NCBI GenBank assembly: GCA_029939545.1
Contig: JAOZSS010000007.1
Location: 1 to 31,274 of the forward strand
Reading direction: 5' to 3'
Source of the DNA: Kiritimatiellia bacterium
GTDB taxonomy: Bacteria > Verrucomicrobiota > Kiritimatiellia > UBA8416 > JABMPJ01
Length of the DNA stretch: 31,274 bases
A program made the position numbers and the translations under genes. Under the pieces are notes generated by a model. The model was not told the DNA's origin. It saw nothing but the letters and a program-made list of their open reading frames with translations, and searched no databases. Below, one piece after another: positions 16,353 through 23,605 of the stretch (position 1 is the stretch's first letter; the number at the start of each line of letters is the position of its first letter).

Positions 16353-18056
16353 CTACTGGTTCTCTTCTGTCACCCGGAGCACTTCCTCGATCGTCGTGAA
16401 GCCGTTCAGCACTTTCTGCCATCCATCATCACGCAGCGTCACCATCCCCTGTTCCATGGACTTCGCCTTGATGTCATGGGACGAACTGCGTGCGACGACG
16501 AGCGACTCGATGGACTCGGTAACATGGAGGACCTCAAAGATACCGCCGCGGCCCCGGAACCCGGTCATGCGACAGGCTTCGCAGGTGCTCGGCTCGTAGA
16601 TGATGCCGGTCGCCAACTGGTCCATCGGGAAACCCAGACGCTCCAGGCGACCACGGTCGACGACATGTACCTTGCGACAATCGGAACAGAGACGGCGCAC
16701 CAGACGCTGGGCCACCACGCCCGCCACGGCCGATGCCACCAGGAACGGCTCCACGCCCATATCGAGCAGGCGGGTGAACGATCCGGCCGAGTCGTTGGTA
16801 TGCAGCGTACTAAAAACCAGGTGGCCGGTGAGTGAGGCCTGGATCGCGATTTCGGCCGTCTCGGCGTCACGAATCTCACCCACCATAATAATGTCGGGGT
16901 CTTGGCGCAGGAACGAGCGCAGCGTGCGGGCAAAGGTCAACCCGATATCCGGGCGCACCAGAACCTGGTTGATACCGCTCATCTCGTATTCGATCGGTTC
17001 CTCCGCAGTGAGGATGCGGCGGTCGATCTTGTTGACTTCATGCAGAAACGCGTAAAGCGAGGTGGACTTACCCGAACCGGTCGGCCCAGTCACCAGGACA
17101 ATCCCGTTGGGGCGGTGAATCATCTTCTCCATCAGGCCCTTGTCACGCGGGGTCATCCCCAGGTCTACCAGGTCGATAAACTCACCCTTGCGCTGCAGAA
17201 GACGGAGACTGACGCTCTCGCCATAGACCGTCGGCATGGTCGAAACACGGATGTCGATATCCTCGCCCTGCACCCGAAGCCCGATGCGACCGTCCATGGG
17301 GAGCCGCTTCTCGGCGATGTCGAGGTTGGCCATCACCTTGATACGCGAAATGATGGCAGCCTGGAACCGGATCAGGCGGGCCGGTACGGGCGCCTGATGC
17401 AACACGCCGTCGACCCGATAGCGGATACGGAGTTGCGTCTCCATCGGTTCCAGGTGAATATCCGTCGACCCTTGCTGGACCGCTTCCCAGATGATCTGGT
17501 TCACGAACTTGACGATTGAGGCTTCCTGGTCCAGCTCGGTGACGTCGACTTTCGCCAACGATTCATCCACGCCGACCTCGAACCGGTCGTCCTGCATCAT
17601 GCGGTCAACCGTCTCGGCCCCTACCCCGTAGAACCGTTTGGCGGCCTTGGCGATGTCGGACGACGGGCTTAGCGCCAGTTTGACCCGGCCGCCGGCCGCC
17701 AGCCGGAGACTATCGACCAATCCCGCGTCGATCGGATCGTTCGTGGCCACATGCAGCACACCGTTCTCGAACTCGAACGGGATCACCTGGTACTGGAACA
17801 CCGCCTTGGTCGGAAGCCGATCGAGCACATCCTGCTCGATCTCCTGTGTCCGCAGGCGCAGGTAGGGCAGACGCAGGACCTCGGCCAGCTTCTCGAGAAA
17901 GGCCTCTTCCGGGGCATACCCCTCGGCCGCCACGATCTCGGTGATGCTCATCTCCGATTCACGCGCCGCCTCCATCAACTCCACGACCTGCGCCGGTGTG
18001 AAGAGGTCCATCCGCTTAAGCAGACCCGACAAATACTCTGTATTGGCATTCGACAT
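16353..18056 (-). CDS. gspE: GspE, type II secretion assembly ATPase
   Basis: This cytoplasmic hexameric ATPase powers pseudopilus assembly. The 567-residue protein has an N1E-type domain (residues 1 to about 150) and a RecA-like domain. Walker A is GPTGSGKS (324-331), the Asp box is LTAEEPIEYE (349-358), Walker B is DPDIIMVGEIRD (386-397), and the His box is GHLVFSTLHTND (411-422). Two CxxC pairs, CSDC (457-460) and CEAC (492-495), form the zinc-binding C-domain typical of GspE/PilB. No prepilin peptidase or pilT lies nearby, and the order E-F-G-H-I-J-K-L-M-D supports secretion rather than twitching pili. It is the first gene of the operon. The 86-base gap before it shows only a weak promoter candidate (TTGGAC, 17 bases, CATAGA) and no clear Shine-Dalgarno sequence. 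Confidence 0.96.
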   Translation of the reverse strand: MSNANTEYLSGLLKRMDLFTPAQVVELMEAARESEMSITEIVAAEGYAPEEAFLEKLAEVLRLPYLRLRTQEIEQDVLDRLPTKAVFQYQVIPFEFENGVLHVATNDPIDAGLVDSLRLAAGGRVKLALSPSSDIAKAAKRFYGVGAETVDRMMQDDRFEVGVDESLAKVDVTELDQEASIVKFVNQIIWEAVQQGSTDIHLEPMETQLRIRYRVDGVLHQAPVPARLIRFQAAIISRIKVMANLDIAEKRLPMDGRIGLRVQGEDIDIRVSTMPTVYGESVSLRLLQRKGEFIDLVDLGMTPRDKGLMEKMIHRPNGIVLVTGPTGSGKSTSLYAFLHEVNKIDRRILTAEEPIEYEMSGINQVLVRPDIGLTFARTLRSFLRQDPDIIMVGEIRDAETAEIAIQASLTGHLVFSTLHTNDSAGSFTRLLDMGVEPFLVASAVAGVVAQRLVRRLCSDCRKVHVVDRGRLERLGFPMDQLATGIIYEPSTCEACRMTGFRGRGGIFEVLHVTESIESLVVARSSSHDIKAKSMEQGMVTLRDDGWQKVLNGFTTIEEVLRVTEENQ

Positions 18057-18125
18057 CGTCTAATCAGTCTATGCTGAATGCGGTCGTGCTGTCCAACACC
18101 TAAAGCCTGTTCGGCTCCCGCAGCG

Positions 18126-18146
18126 CCTTCAGAGCGAAGGTACTAC
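18126..18146. repeat. Possible REP-like palindrome at the hipA 3' end
   Basis: On the minus strand, GTAGTA (18146-18141) is followed by CCTTC, a five-base GCTCT loop and GAAGG (18130-18126). The GTAG head and palindrome agree with the REP layout seen at three other places, but the stem is shorter and the sequence differs. It overlaps the hipA stop codon (TAG at 18145-18143). It could instead be a simple hairpin. Confidence 0.4.
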
Positions 18147-19122
18147 CACATGTGATCGGATGCGGGGAATTCCCATGTGTCGGCTATCTCGTCCCTACGC
18201 TGCGCGGTTATACCCAGCTCTTCCGCGATAGCCTGCCATTCTGCCGCCGCCTCGTGCATGGCGTCGAGGACTTCGCCTATCAGCCGTTTCCCGATGCTGA
18301 ATGTCTCTGCCATCGCCGAGATGTCGTCGCGCAATATTCCCCGGCGCTTTCCCTGCATCGCCATCTGACGGTGAAGTCCATTGCCGATCCCGGGACGCGA
18401 ATAGGTCACGTCATAGGCAGGTGAGAGCCGCCATGTCCCGGCAGCATCCATTGTGAAAGCGTGGTTCTTGGCATGGTCGTCTCGAACCCCGAACGACACG
18501 TTGAAGACCATGCGCCGAAACGCTTCATGGACATCCCGCTTGTCACCCGTGACTTCAAGGACGGCCCTTAGAAACGCGTCATAGTCCGTGACGCCAGCAT
18601 GCGAGTCACGGTTCAGCAATCCCGACAACGTATGACAGTGCAGACGGCCTTCGTCCAGCCAATCGAATCGCCTCACGGCGAAATGCTGAACGCCCGCGGG
18701 CGACGTACCGACGAGCCTGGTGTCAGGGACTCTGATCCCCGCAATCCGGGCCATTCGGTAGTAGGCCTCCTCTACCAGCCCATACTGGCGCTGCGGGTCG
18801 GTCTCTATCTTCAAGAGCCAGGGCTCGTATCCCGGCGGCGGCACCCCTTTGCCGTACCAGACGGTGTCGGGATCGTCGGGAGGAATGGCAATGCGCTGCT
18901 TCGGCCGAGCCCCGCCGGTTGATGCGCCCGACTCGATGACTTGGGGCAGGACATCCCGCATATGCCCCTCCACGGCCGCGCGCATCGAGCGCTCGGCCTC
19001 AGCGATGTCCATCTTCTCTAGAAGTACATCGTCCGCACTCTCGCGGTCCGGGTGGTAAGTGAGTGCACCCCAGCCACGCGACCCAACGTGACAGAGCCCC
19101 ACAAGCGCACTTCGGTCCTCAT
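18143..19122 (-). pseudogene. hipA: HipA-family toxin kinase, N-terminally deleted and frame-broken
   Basis: HipA toxins are Ser/Thr kinases that inhibit aminoacyl-tRNA synthetases and are neutralised by HipB. The kinase core is here: GASTGGARPKQRIA (P-loop-like), WLLKIE, RFDW, VRDDHAKNHAF (catalytic Asp and metal-binding Asn), and LSPAYDVTYS. The expected start is present: an ATG at 19122 overlapping the hipB stop (ATGA) and reading MRTEVRLWG, a usual HipA N-terminus. That frame reaches a stop after about 34 codons. About 25 bases after the ATG another frame takes over with LCHVGSRGWGALTYHP, which in full-length relatives lies near residue 105-120. So roughly 95 residues of the N-terminal subdomain are missing and the two parts are out of frame. 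An open frame from ATG 19228 exists, but its first 35 residues are hipB read in the wrong frame. A weakly started kinase-only product cannot be excluded. Confidence 0.8.
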
Positions 19123-19418
19123 CGCCGCTCCCGCACACGCTGCGGCAATGGCGTGACCTCCGAGCCTTCAGCGTAAAGATCCTTTGGCGGGGGGGCTTCA
19201 AGAATCCGCTCCAGTACACTTCTCTCACCCAGCGCCCGCATGACCGCGATGAACGAACTCAGATTCACTTCACCACGGCGCTCGAGCGCCCTGAGCGTGT
19301 TGACGTGCACACCTGCTTTTTCGGCGAGCGTTCGCTGCGACATGCCCTTCCGGATGCGATGGATCCGCACTCGGCTGCCGAGCTCATGAGCCAATTCACT
19401 GTCCGTTGAAAACAACAT
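19119..19418 (-). CDS. hipB: HipB-like antitoxin, XRE-family helix-turn-helix repressor
   Basis: This is a DNA-binding antitoxin that would bind its toxin kinase and repress its own operon. A helix-turn-helix occupies about residues 13-65: LGSRVRIHRIRKGMSQRTLA followed by EKAGVHVNTLRALERRGEVN. The C-terminal part is a short tail ending LPQRVRERR. I use the ATG at 19418 (MLFSTDSELAHELG, 99 residues) because a sigma70-like promoter would start transcription only a few bases ahead of it. ATGs at 19424 and 19442 are in frame and possible, but 19442 would lie upstream of that transcription start. No Shine-Dalgarno sequence is present for any of them. The ATGA overlap with the following hipA start is the classic hipBA arrangement. 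The antitoxin frame looks intact although the toxin is damaged. Confidence 0.85.
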   Translation of the reverse strand: MLFSTDSELAHELGSRVRIHRIRKGMSQRTLAEKAGVHVNTLRALERRGEVNLSSFIAVMRALGERSVLERILEAPPPKDLYAEGSEVTPLPQRVRERR

Positions 19419-19471
19419 AATCATGTTGCTTATAGCATCCATGAAGAGATAAGCAACATTAAAATGTTCTT
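19411..19471 (-). promoter_or_regulatory. hipBA promoter with two palindromic operators
   Basis: Operator 1 (19411-19430) is AACAACAT, four bases, ATGTTGCT. Operator 2 (19452-19471) is AGCAACAT, four bases, ATGTTCTT. Their centres are 41 bases apart, about four helical turns. Between them, on the minus strand, TTGCTT (19456-19451), 16 bases, TATAAG (19434-19429) forms a sigma70-like promoter whose boxes overlap the inner half-sites. Extended inner arms ATGTTGCTTAT (19423-19433) and ATAAGCAACAT (19449-19459) form a perfect 11-base inverted repeat. HipB binding at both sites would block RNA polymerase. Operator 2 overlaps the ftsZ stop codon. Confidence 0.7.
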
Positions 19472-20624
19472 AAAGCTTGATGCCGCGGCGTTGGTAGGTA
19501 GGGATGTCGAGGTCTTCGCCGTTCTGGAGTGTGGGGTCGGTGTCTTCAAACCGGCCACGGCCGGCGGGTTCGAGTTGCATGATTGTTTGCACACCGGTTC
19601 TGCCGGTTGGATTGGGGTTCTCAACCAGGGGCGGCGGCTCGTCGGATGTCGGCTGCTCGACCACGGGCCGTGATGCGGCCACGCCGCTCCACCCTCCCGG
19701 GCGGGCGGCAATCACGGTCAAGAGCAGGTGCGATTTCCATTCCGGATCGATCGAGGTCCCGATGGTCACGTCCGTATCTTCACCGCAAGCCGCCTTGATC
19801 GGCGTCATAATGTCGCCGAGATCCTTCAATGTGAGATCTTCGCCGGCCACGACGCTGACCAGGACCGACTTGCAGTCGGCCAGTGCCGCGCCGCCCTCGA
19901 GCATGGGATGCGCCAGAAGCTGCTTGGCCGCACTCTGTCCGCGCCGTCGCCCCCGTACCTCCGCCCACGCCAGACCGGCGATGCCCCGCTCCGGCTTGGC
20001 AACCTGCGCCAGGTCGGATGCGGTCGCGTTCAGGTAGCCCGGCTTGGTGAGCAGTTTCCATACAGCCAGCACACACATCCCCAACGACGCTTCGGCTTTG
20101 GGGAACGCTTCGCTGACCGCCTCCTTGCCGGTGCTTTTGAAGAGCTTGTCGTTGGGCACCAGGATCAAACCGTCCGTCGCCTCGCGGATCTCCGGCACGG
20201 CACCGCGCGCCAGCTCGGCGCGCCCCTTGCTCTCGAACTGGAACGGTAGCGTGGCGAAGCAGAGCGTCGGGATGTCGGCCAGTCCAGCGGCTTTGAGCAC
20301 CTCTACCGCCACAGACGATCCCGTGCCGCCGCCGAGGCCGGCCACAACCAGGACCATGCGGGTATCTGTCAGCAGGCCCCGGATCATCTCGCTGTCTTCG
20401 CCGGCCGCGCGGCGTCCCAGCCCGGCGTCTCCACCGGTGCCCTTGCCGTGGGCCAGGTGCGATCCGATCTGCAATTTTGAAACACACCCGGACGCCGCCA
20501 GCGCGTCTGCGTCCGTGTCGATCATGGCCGTGCGCAGCGGTTCCGGCACCAGGCCGACCAAGCCCTGCACAATGCGCCCCCCGGCGCCTCCCACACCCAC
20601 GATCAGTATGTCGTTCGATTCCAT
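19470..20624 (-). CDS. ftsZ: FtsZ, divergent bacterial tubulin
   Basis: This GTPase forms the cytokinetic ring. The GTP-binding loops are recognisable: GVGGAGGRIV (10-19), AGLGGGTGSS (95-104, the tubulin signature, normally GGGTGTG), PFQFESKGR (127-135) and LVPNDKLF (155-162). The C-terminal half has GTSIDPEW (289-296), then a linker of about 60 residues and a conserved C-terminal peptide, DLDIPTYQRRGIKL, which binds FtsA. The T7 synergy loop that completes the neighbour's active site reads NATASD (199-204) where the norm is N-x-DF-x-D. The second Asp is kept (D204) but the first is Thr (T201). The gene starts right after the ftsA stop and is last in the division cluster; the protein has 384 residues. 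The FtsZ call is secure from position and the C-terminal peptide. Confidence 0.93.
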   Translation of the reverse strand: MESNDILIVGVGGAGGRIVQGLVGLVPEPLRTAMIDTDADALAASGCVSKLQIGSHLAHGKGTGGDAGLGRRAAGEDSEMIRGLLTDTRMVLVVAGLGGGTGSSVAVEVLKAAGLADIPTLCFATLPFQFESKGRAELARGAVPEIREATDGLILVPNDKLFKSTGKEAVSEAFPKAEASLGMCVLAVWKLLTKPGYLNATASDLAQVAKPERGIAGLAWAEVRGRRRGQSAAKQLLAHPMLEGGAALADCKSVLVSVVAGEDLTLKDLGDIMTPIKAACGEDTDVTIGTSIDPEWKSHLLLTVIAARPGGWSGVAASRPVVEQPTSDEPPPLVENPNPTGRTGVQTIMQLEPAGRGRFEDTDPTLQNGEDLDIPTYQRRGIKL

Positions 20625-20625
20625 G

Positions 20626-21825
20626 TCAGCGTTTCAGAATATTCTTAAACAACCCGGTCAGCGCAGGACCGCGGCGGCGGTTTTGCCACTTCCGGCAGGC
20701 ATACTGGATCAGCCCGGTGCAGGTGGCATATTCCGGCCCCTCGGTGGCGGTGGCCAGTCCGCTCACATCGCGCGGGCGTCCGGTTGCGCAGGGCATCCCG
20801 AACACCTCGGCAGCGAGGTCGGCCACCCCTGGCATGTGGGCCCCGCCACCCACGAGCACCACGCCCGCGGCGAGGTGCGGCGGCACCTTGTCCTCTTCCA
20901 GTCGGTGACGGACCATGCGAAGCGTCTCGTCGACACGCGCGTTCACCACCGTCAGCAGCGACTGGCGTGAAATCGTGCGGCCGCTGAAGCCTACGCCCGG
21001 TGCCACAGCCACCTTGCCTTCCGCCTCGTCCGGGATAACGGCCCCGCCATGCTCAAGCTTGCACCGCTCGGCCTGCCGCTCGGGGATACCGAACGCGAGC
21101 GCGATATCGTTGGTGACGTGGTCCCCTCCGACGCCCAGCGCACCGGTGGCGGCGATGACGCCGCCGGCATAGGCCACGTACTCGGTCGTGCCGGCGCCCA
21201 GGTCGATTACGAGTGCCCCGCCCTTTTTCTGCTCAACGCTCAGCACGGAGAGTCCGGACGCCAAGCCGGCGTAGACCACGTCCTGCACATCAATCATCAG
21301 GTCTTCGACGGCCTTGATCGTGTTGCGCATCGGCGAACGCAGGCCATGCACGACCAGCATATCCAGCTCGAGCCGCGCGCCTTCCATGCCTTCGGGCATG
21401 ACGACGCGCTGCTGACTGTCGATGCAGTAGTGCTGACAGATCGTGTGCAGCACTTCACGGTCGGTCGGCAGGTTCACGGCCTTGGCGACATTCATGACCG
21501 ACTGCATGTCGTGACGCGTGATCTCGCTGCGGTCACGCACGGGCACGACGCCCCGGTGCACATCGCTGCGGACATGCCCGCCCGACACGGCGAGCACCAC
21601 CTGGCGGATCGTGACCTCGCCACTCTCCTCGGCCGCCGCCAGGGCGGCTTTCGTGGCATCCGCAGCGGCATCGATATCGACCACGAGCCCCTTGCTGATG
21701 CCGCGGGAGGGCTGCTCACCCATGCCGGTGATCATGATGTGCCCGTCTTCACGCATCTCACCCACCAGGGCAATCACCTTGGCGGTGCCCAGCTCCAGCG
21801 CAACGATGACCGGTGATGCAGGCAT
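20626..21825 (-). CDS. ftsA: FtsA, actin-like division protein
   Basis: FtsA tethers FtsZ filaments to the membrane and recruits later division proteins. The actin-type ATP site is present: phosphate-1 ALELGTAKVIALVGE (near 9-23), phosphate-2 VIDLGAGTTEYVAYAGG (mid-protein) and the adenosine motif VVLVGGGAHMPGV. The 1C subdomain, unique to FtsA, spans about residues 85-165 (VLAVSGGHVRSDVHRG onward). The last residues LTGLFKNILKR form a basic amphipathic helix for membrane binding. At 399 residues it is close to normal. It lies seven bases after ftsQ and directly before ftsZ, the standard dcw order. No strong Shine-Dalgarno sequence precedes the ATG, so coupling to ftsQ translation is likely. 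Confidence 0.95.
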   Translation of the reverse strand: MPASPVIVALELGTAKVIALVGEMREDGHIMITGMGEQPSRGISKGLVVDIDAAADATKAALAAAEESGEVTIRQVVLAVSGGHVRSDVHRGVVPVRDRSEITRHDMQSVMNVAKAVNLPTDREVLHTICQHYCIDSQQRVVMPEGMEGARLELDMLVVHGLRSPMRNTIKAVEDLMIDVQDVVYAGLASGLSVLSVEQKKGGALVIDLGAGTTEYVAYAGGVIAATGALGVGGDHVTNDIALAFGIPERQAERCKLEHGGAVIPDEAEGKVAVAPGVGFSGRTISRQSLLTVVNARVDETLRMVRHRLEEDKVPPHLAAGVVLVGGGAHMPGVADLAAEVFGMPCATGRPRDVSGLATATEGPEYATCTGLIQYACRKWQNRRRGPALTGLFKNILKR

Positions 21826-21831
21826 AGAGGT

Positions 21832-22686
21832 TTACCGTCCGTAGAGACGCCCATCAATCGTGGCGTCGAGATAAGAAAGGCGCGCGCCCTTGGGCGTGTC
21901 GAAGGCCTGTTTAACGAAGGTCAGGGTATCCGACAGGCTGCGGCGCGCCGCGGAGCTCGGCTGTCCCATCCCCCTCCAGGTCAGCGGAACTTCGCGCTTG
22001 CGGTCCTTGTACTCCATCTTCAGAACCAGCTTCTCGGGATCGCCGACATCGATATCCATCGGGCGCATGTCGAATGGCGGACTTTCACAGCTCTCAACCA
22101 CCTGAAGCGCGGCCAGTATATTGCCGTCGAGGCGCATGCCGGGCTCGAGGTCACGGCTGTCGTAGCCGCTGATCGTCGGGAGGCCGCGCGTACCGCTGCG
22201 GGAAATAAAGACACAGCCCTCGCTGTCGGCCACCATGCCGCCACGGTGCCCGATCCGGGCCAGCGGCGTGCGGTCGATCACGTTGATGACCACCCTGTCA
22301 GGCAGATCGCGCGTGATGGTCATCGACTGAAAATTCGGCGAGTTGGCCAAGACATACTGGCGTACGGCACCGATGTCGAATCCGAAGATATTCTGGCCTT
22401 CCTTGATCTGCGTGTAGTCTTTCACCAGCGCCTTGGTCCGCGGACTCGTGGCCAGAATCTCGAGATGACGAATGGTGAAGGCGTCGCTGCGAGCATAGAG
22501 GCAGGCACCCAGCTCGCGGATGCCTAGCCAGAGCAGGAACACGCCCAGCAGGACCGAGAGTGGCACGGCTGCCAGCCCCGCTATGTGAGCATAGCGCGTC
22601 TTCTTCCGACTTCGGCGCGCACTGACACGCAACACCGGCGTCTTCCTCCGTGATCGTCTTTTCTTCCGGGAGTTAAACCAAGCCAT
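21832..22686 (-). CDS. ftsQ: FtsQ/DivIB-like division protein
   Basis: This bitopic division protein links early and late divisome components. It has a very basic cytoplasmic N-terminus (SRKKRRSRRK), one membrane segment (LAAVPLSVLLGVFLLWLGI, near 42-60), a POTRA domain starting at FTIRHLEILATSPRTKALVK with GQNIFGFDIGAVRQYV, and a beta domain with VVINVIDRTPLARI and DSEGCVFISR. Sequence identity in this family is low, so the call relies on architecture and position between ddl and ftsA. I chose ATG 22686 because GAGG lies seven bases upstream; a GTG at 22698 is in frame. The start overlaps the ddl stop by 14 bases. The protein is 284 residues. Confidence 0.88.
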   Translation of the reverse strand: MAWFNSRKKRRSRRKTPVLRVSARRSRKKTRYAHIAGLAAVPLSVLLGVFLLWLGIRELGACLYARSDAFTIRHLEILATSPRTKALVKDYTQIKEGQNIFGFDIGAVRQYVLANSPNFQSMTITRDLPDRVVINVIDRTPLARIGHRGGMVADSEGCVFISRSGTRGLPTISGYDSRDLEPGMRLDGNILAALQVVESCESPPFDMRPMDIDVGDPEKLVLKMEYKDRKREVPLTWRGMGQPSSAARRSLSDTLTFVKQAFDTPKGARLSYLDATIDGRLYGR

Positions 22687-23584
22687 TGTCACCCTCACTT
22701 GCTACGGCCAACTCTACAATGCTTGCACATAGTTCGGCAAACCCGATTCCTGCAGCCGCGGCCCCTTTGGGCAGCAGGCTGTTTTCCGTAAAGCCCGGGA
22801 TCGTGTTGATCTCCAACACGGTGGGCTCGCCACCCTCCGGCAGCTTGAAATCGACGCGCGCGAAACCGCGGCACCCCATCACGCGGAATGTCGCCAGCGC
22901 CAGTTCACGACAGTGCTGCGCCACGGCCACATCCAGCTCGGCAGGGAACACGTACTCCGTCTTGCCGCTGGTATACTTGGCCTCGTAATCGTACCACGCG
23001 TTCGGTGCTATGATCTCGCCGACCGGAAAGGCCACGTCACCCACCACGCCGACGGTCAATTCACGTCCCGGCACATAGGTTTCAACCAGCGCCCTGCCAT
23101 AGAGCTTCGCATCGGCGCAGGCCGCAGCCCATTCGCTCGGATCCCGGACGCAGTGGATCCCGATAGTCGAGCCCTGACAGGCTGGCTTCACTACAACCGG
23201 AAGCGGGAGCGGCGAGGCCTCACCATCGCTCACCACCTCGTAGGCGGGCGTCGGGACACCCGCGGCCGCGAGCTGCTCTTTCGTTGTAATCTTGTCAAAA
23301 GATGCCCGGCTGGAAGCGCAGCCCGACCCAGTGTAAGACACGCCCATGCCGTCGAGGATCTCCTGCACGCCTCCGTCCTCTCCAAAATCGCCATGCAAGG
23401 CGATGAACACAACATCGGTTCCCTCCGGAAGCGTAATGGCGCGCTCCGCGACATCGACTTCCGTCACGCTATAGCCCGCCTCGCGCAGTCCGTTCGCAAT
23501 GGCCACACCGGAGTGCAGCGAAACGTCCCGCTCCGCCGACACCCCGCCTTTTAGAACTGCAATATGTTTCAACTCAGAACTCAC
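22673..23584 (-). CDS. ddl: D-alanine--D-alanine ligase
   Basis: This enzyme makes the D-Ala-D-Ala dipeptide for peptidoglycan precursors using ATP. The ATP-grasp fold is complete: KHIAVLKGGVSAERDVSLHSG at the N-terminus, HGDFGEDGGVQ, GVSYTGSGCASSRASFDK, VVKPACQGSTIGI (ATP loop), CRGFARVDFKLP, and VLEINTIPGFTENSLLPKGA with the magnesium ligands. The frame starts at GTG 23584, giving 303 residues. A TTG at 23572 would place the start directly before KHIAVL, as in most relatives. The only Shine-Dalgarno-like GGAG is about 16 bases from the GTG, pushed away by a short tandem repeat that also contains both possible start codons. The gene follows murC-murB and precedes ftsQ. Confidence 0.94.
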   Translation of the reverse strand: MSSELKHIAVLKGGVSAERDVSLHSGVAIANGLREAGYSVTEVDVAERAITLPEGTDVVFIALHGDFGEDGGVQEILDGMGVSYTGSGCASSRASFDKITTKEQLAAAGVPTPAYEVVSDGEASPLPLPVVVKPACQGSTIGIHCVRDPSEWAAACADAKLYGRALVETYVPGRELTVGVVGDVAFPVGEIIAPNAWYDYEAKYTSGKTEYVFPAELDVAVAQHCRELALATFRVMGCRGFARVDFKLPEGGEPTVLEINTIPGFTENSLLPKGAAAAGIGFAELCASIVELAVASEGDNGLV

Positions 23585-23604
23585 AACTCAGAACTTAGAA
23601 CTCC
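23570..23604. repeat. CAACTCAGAACT tandem repeat across the murCB-ddl junction
   Basis: CAACTCAGAACT occurs exactly at 23570-23581 and 23584-23595 (14-base period), followed by a degenerate TAGAACTCC. It spans the region between the murC-murB stop (23606) and the start of ddl, including the candidate ddl start codons, and encodes the first residues SSEL if GTG is used. Confidence 0.85.
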
Positions 23605-23605
23605 A

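Noticed and set aside
18143..19228. Intact 361-residue HipA from ATG 19228
   Set aside because: The first 35 residues are the hipB gene read in another frame. The natural start at 19122 is out of frame with the kinase domain, so the gene is better described as broken.
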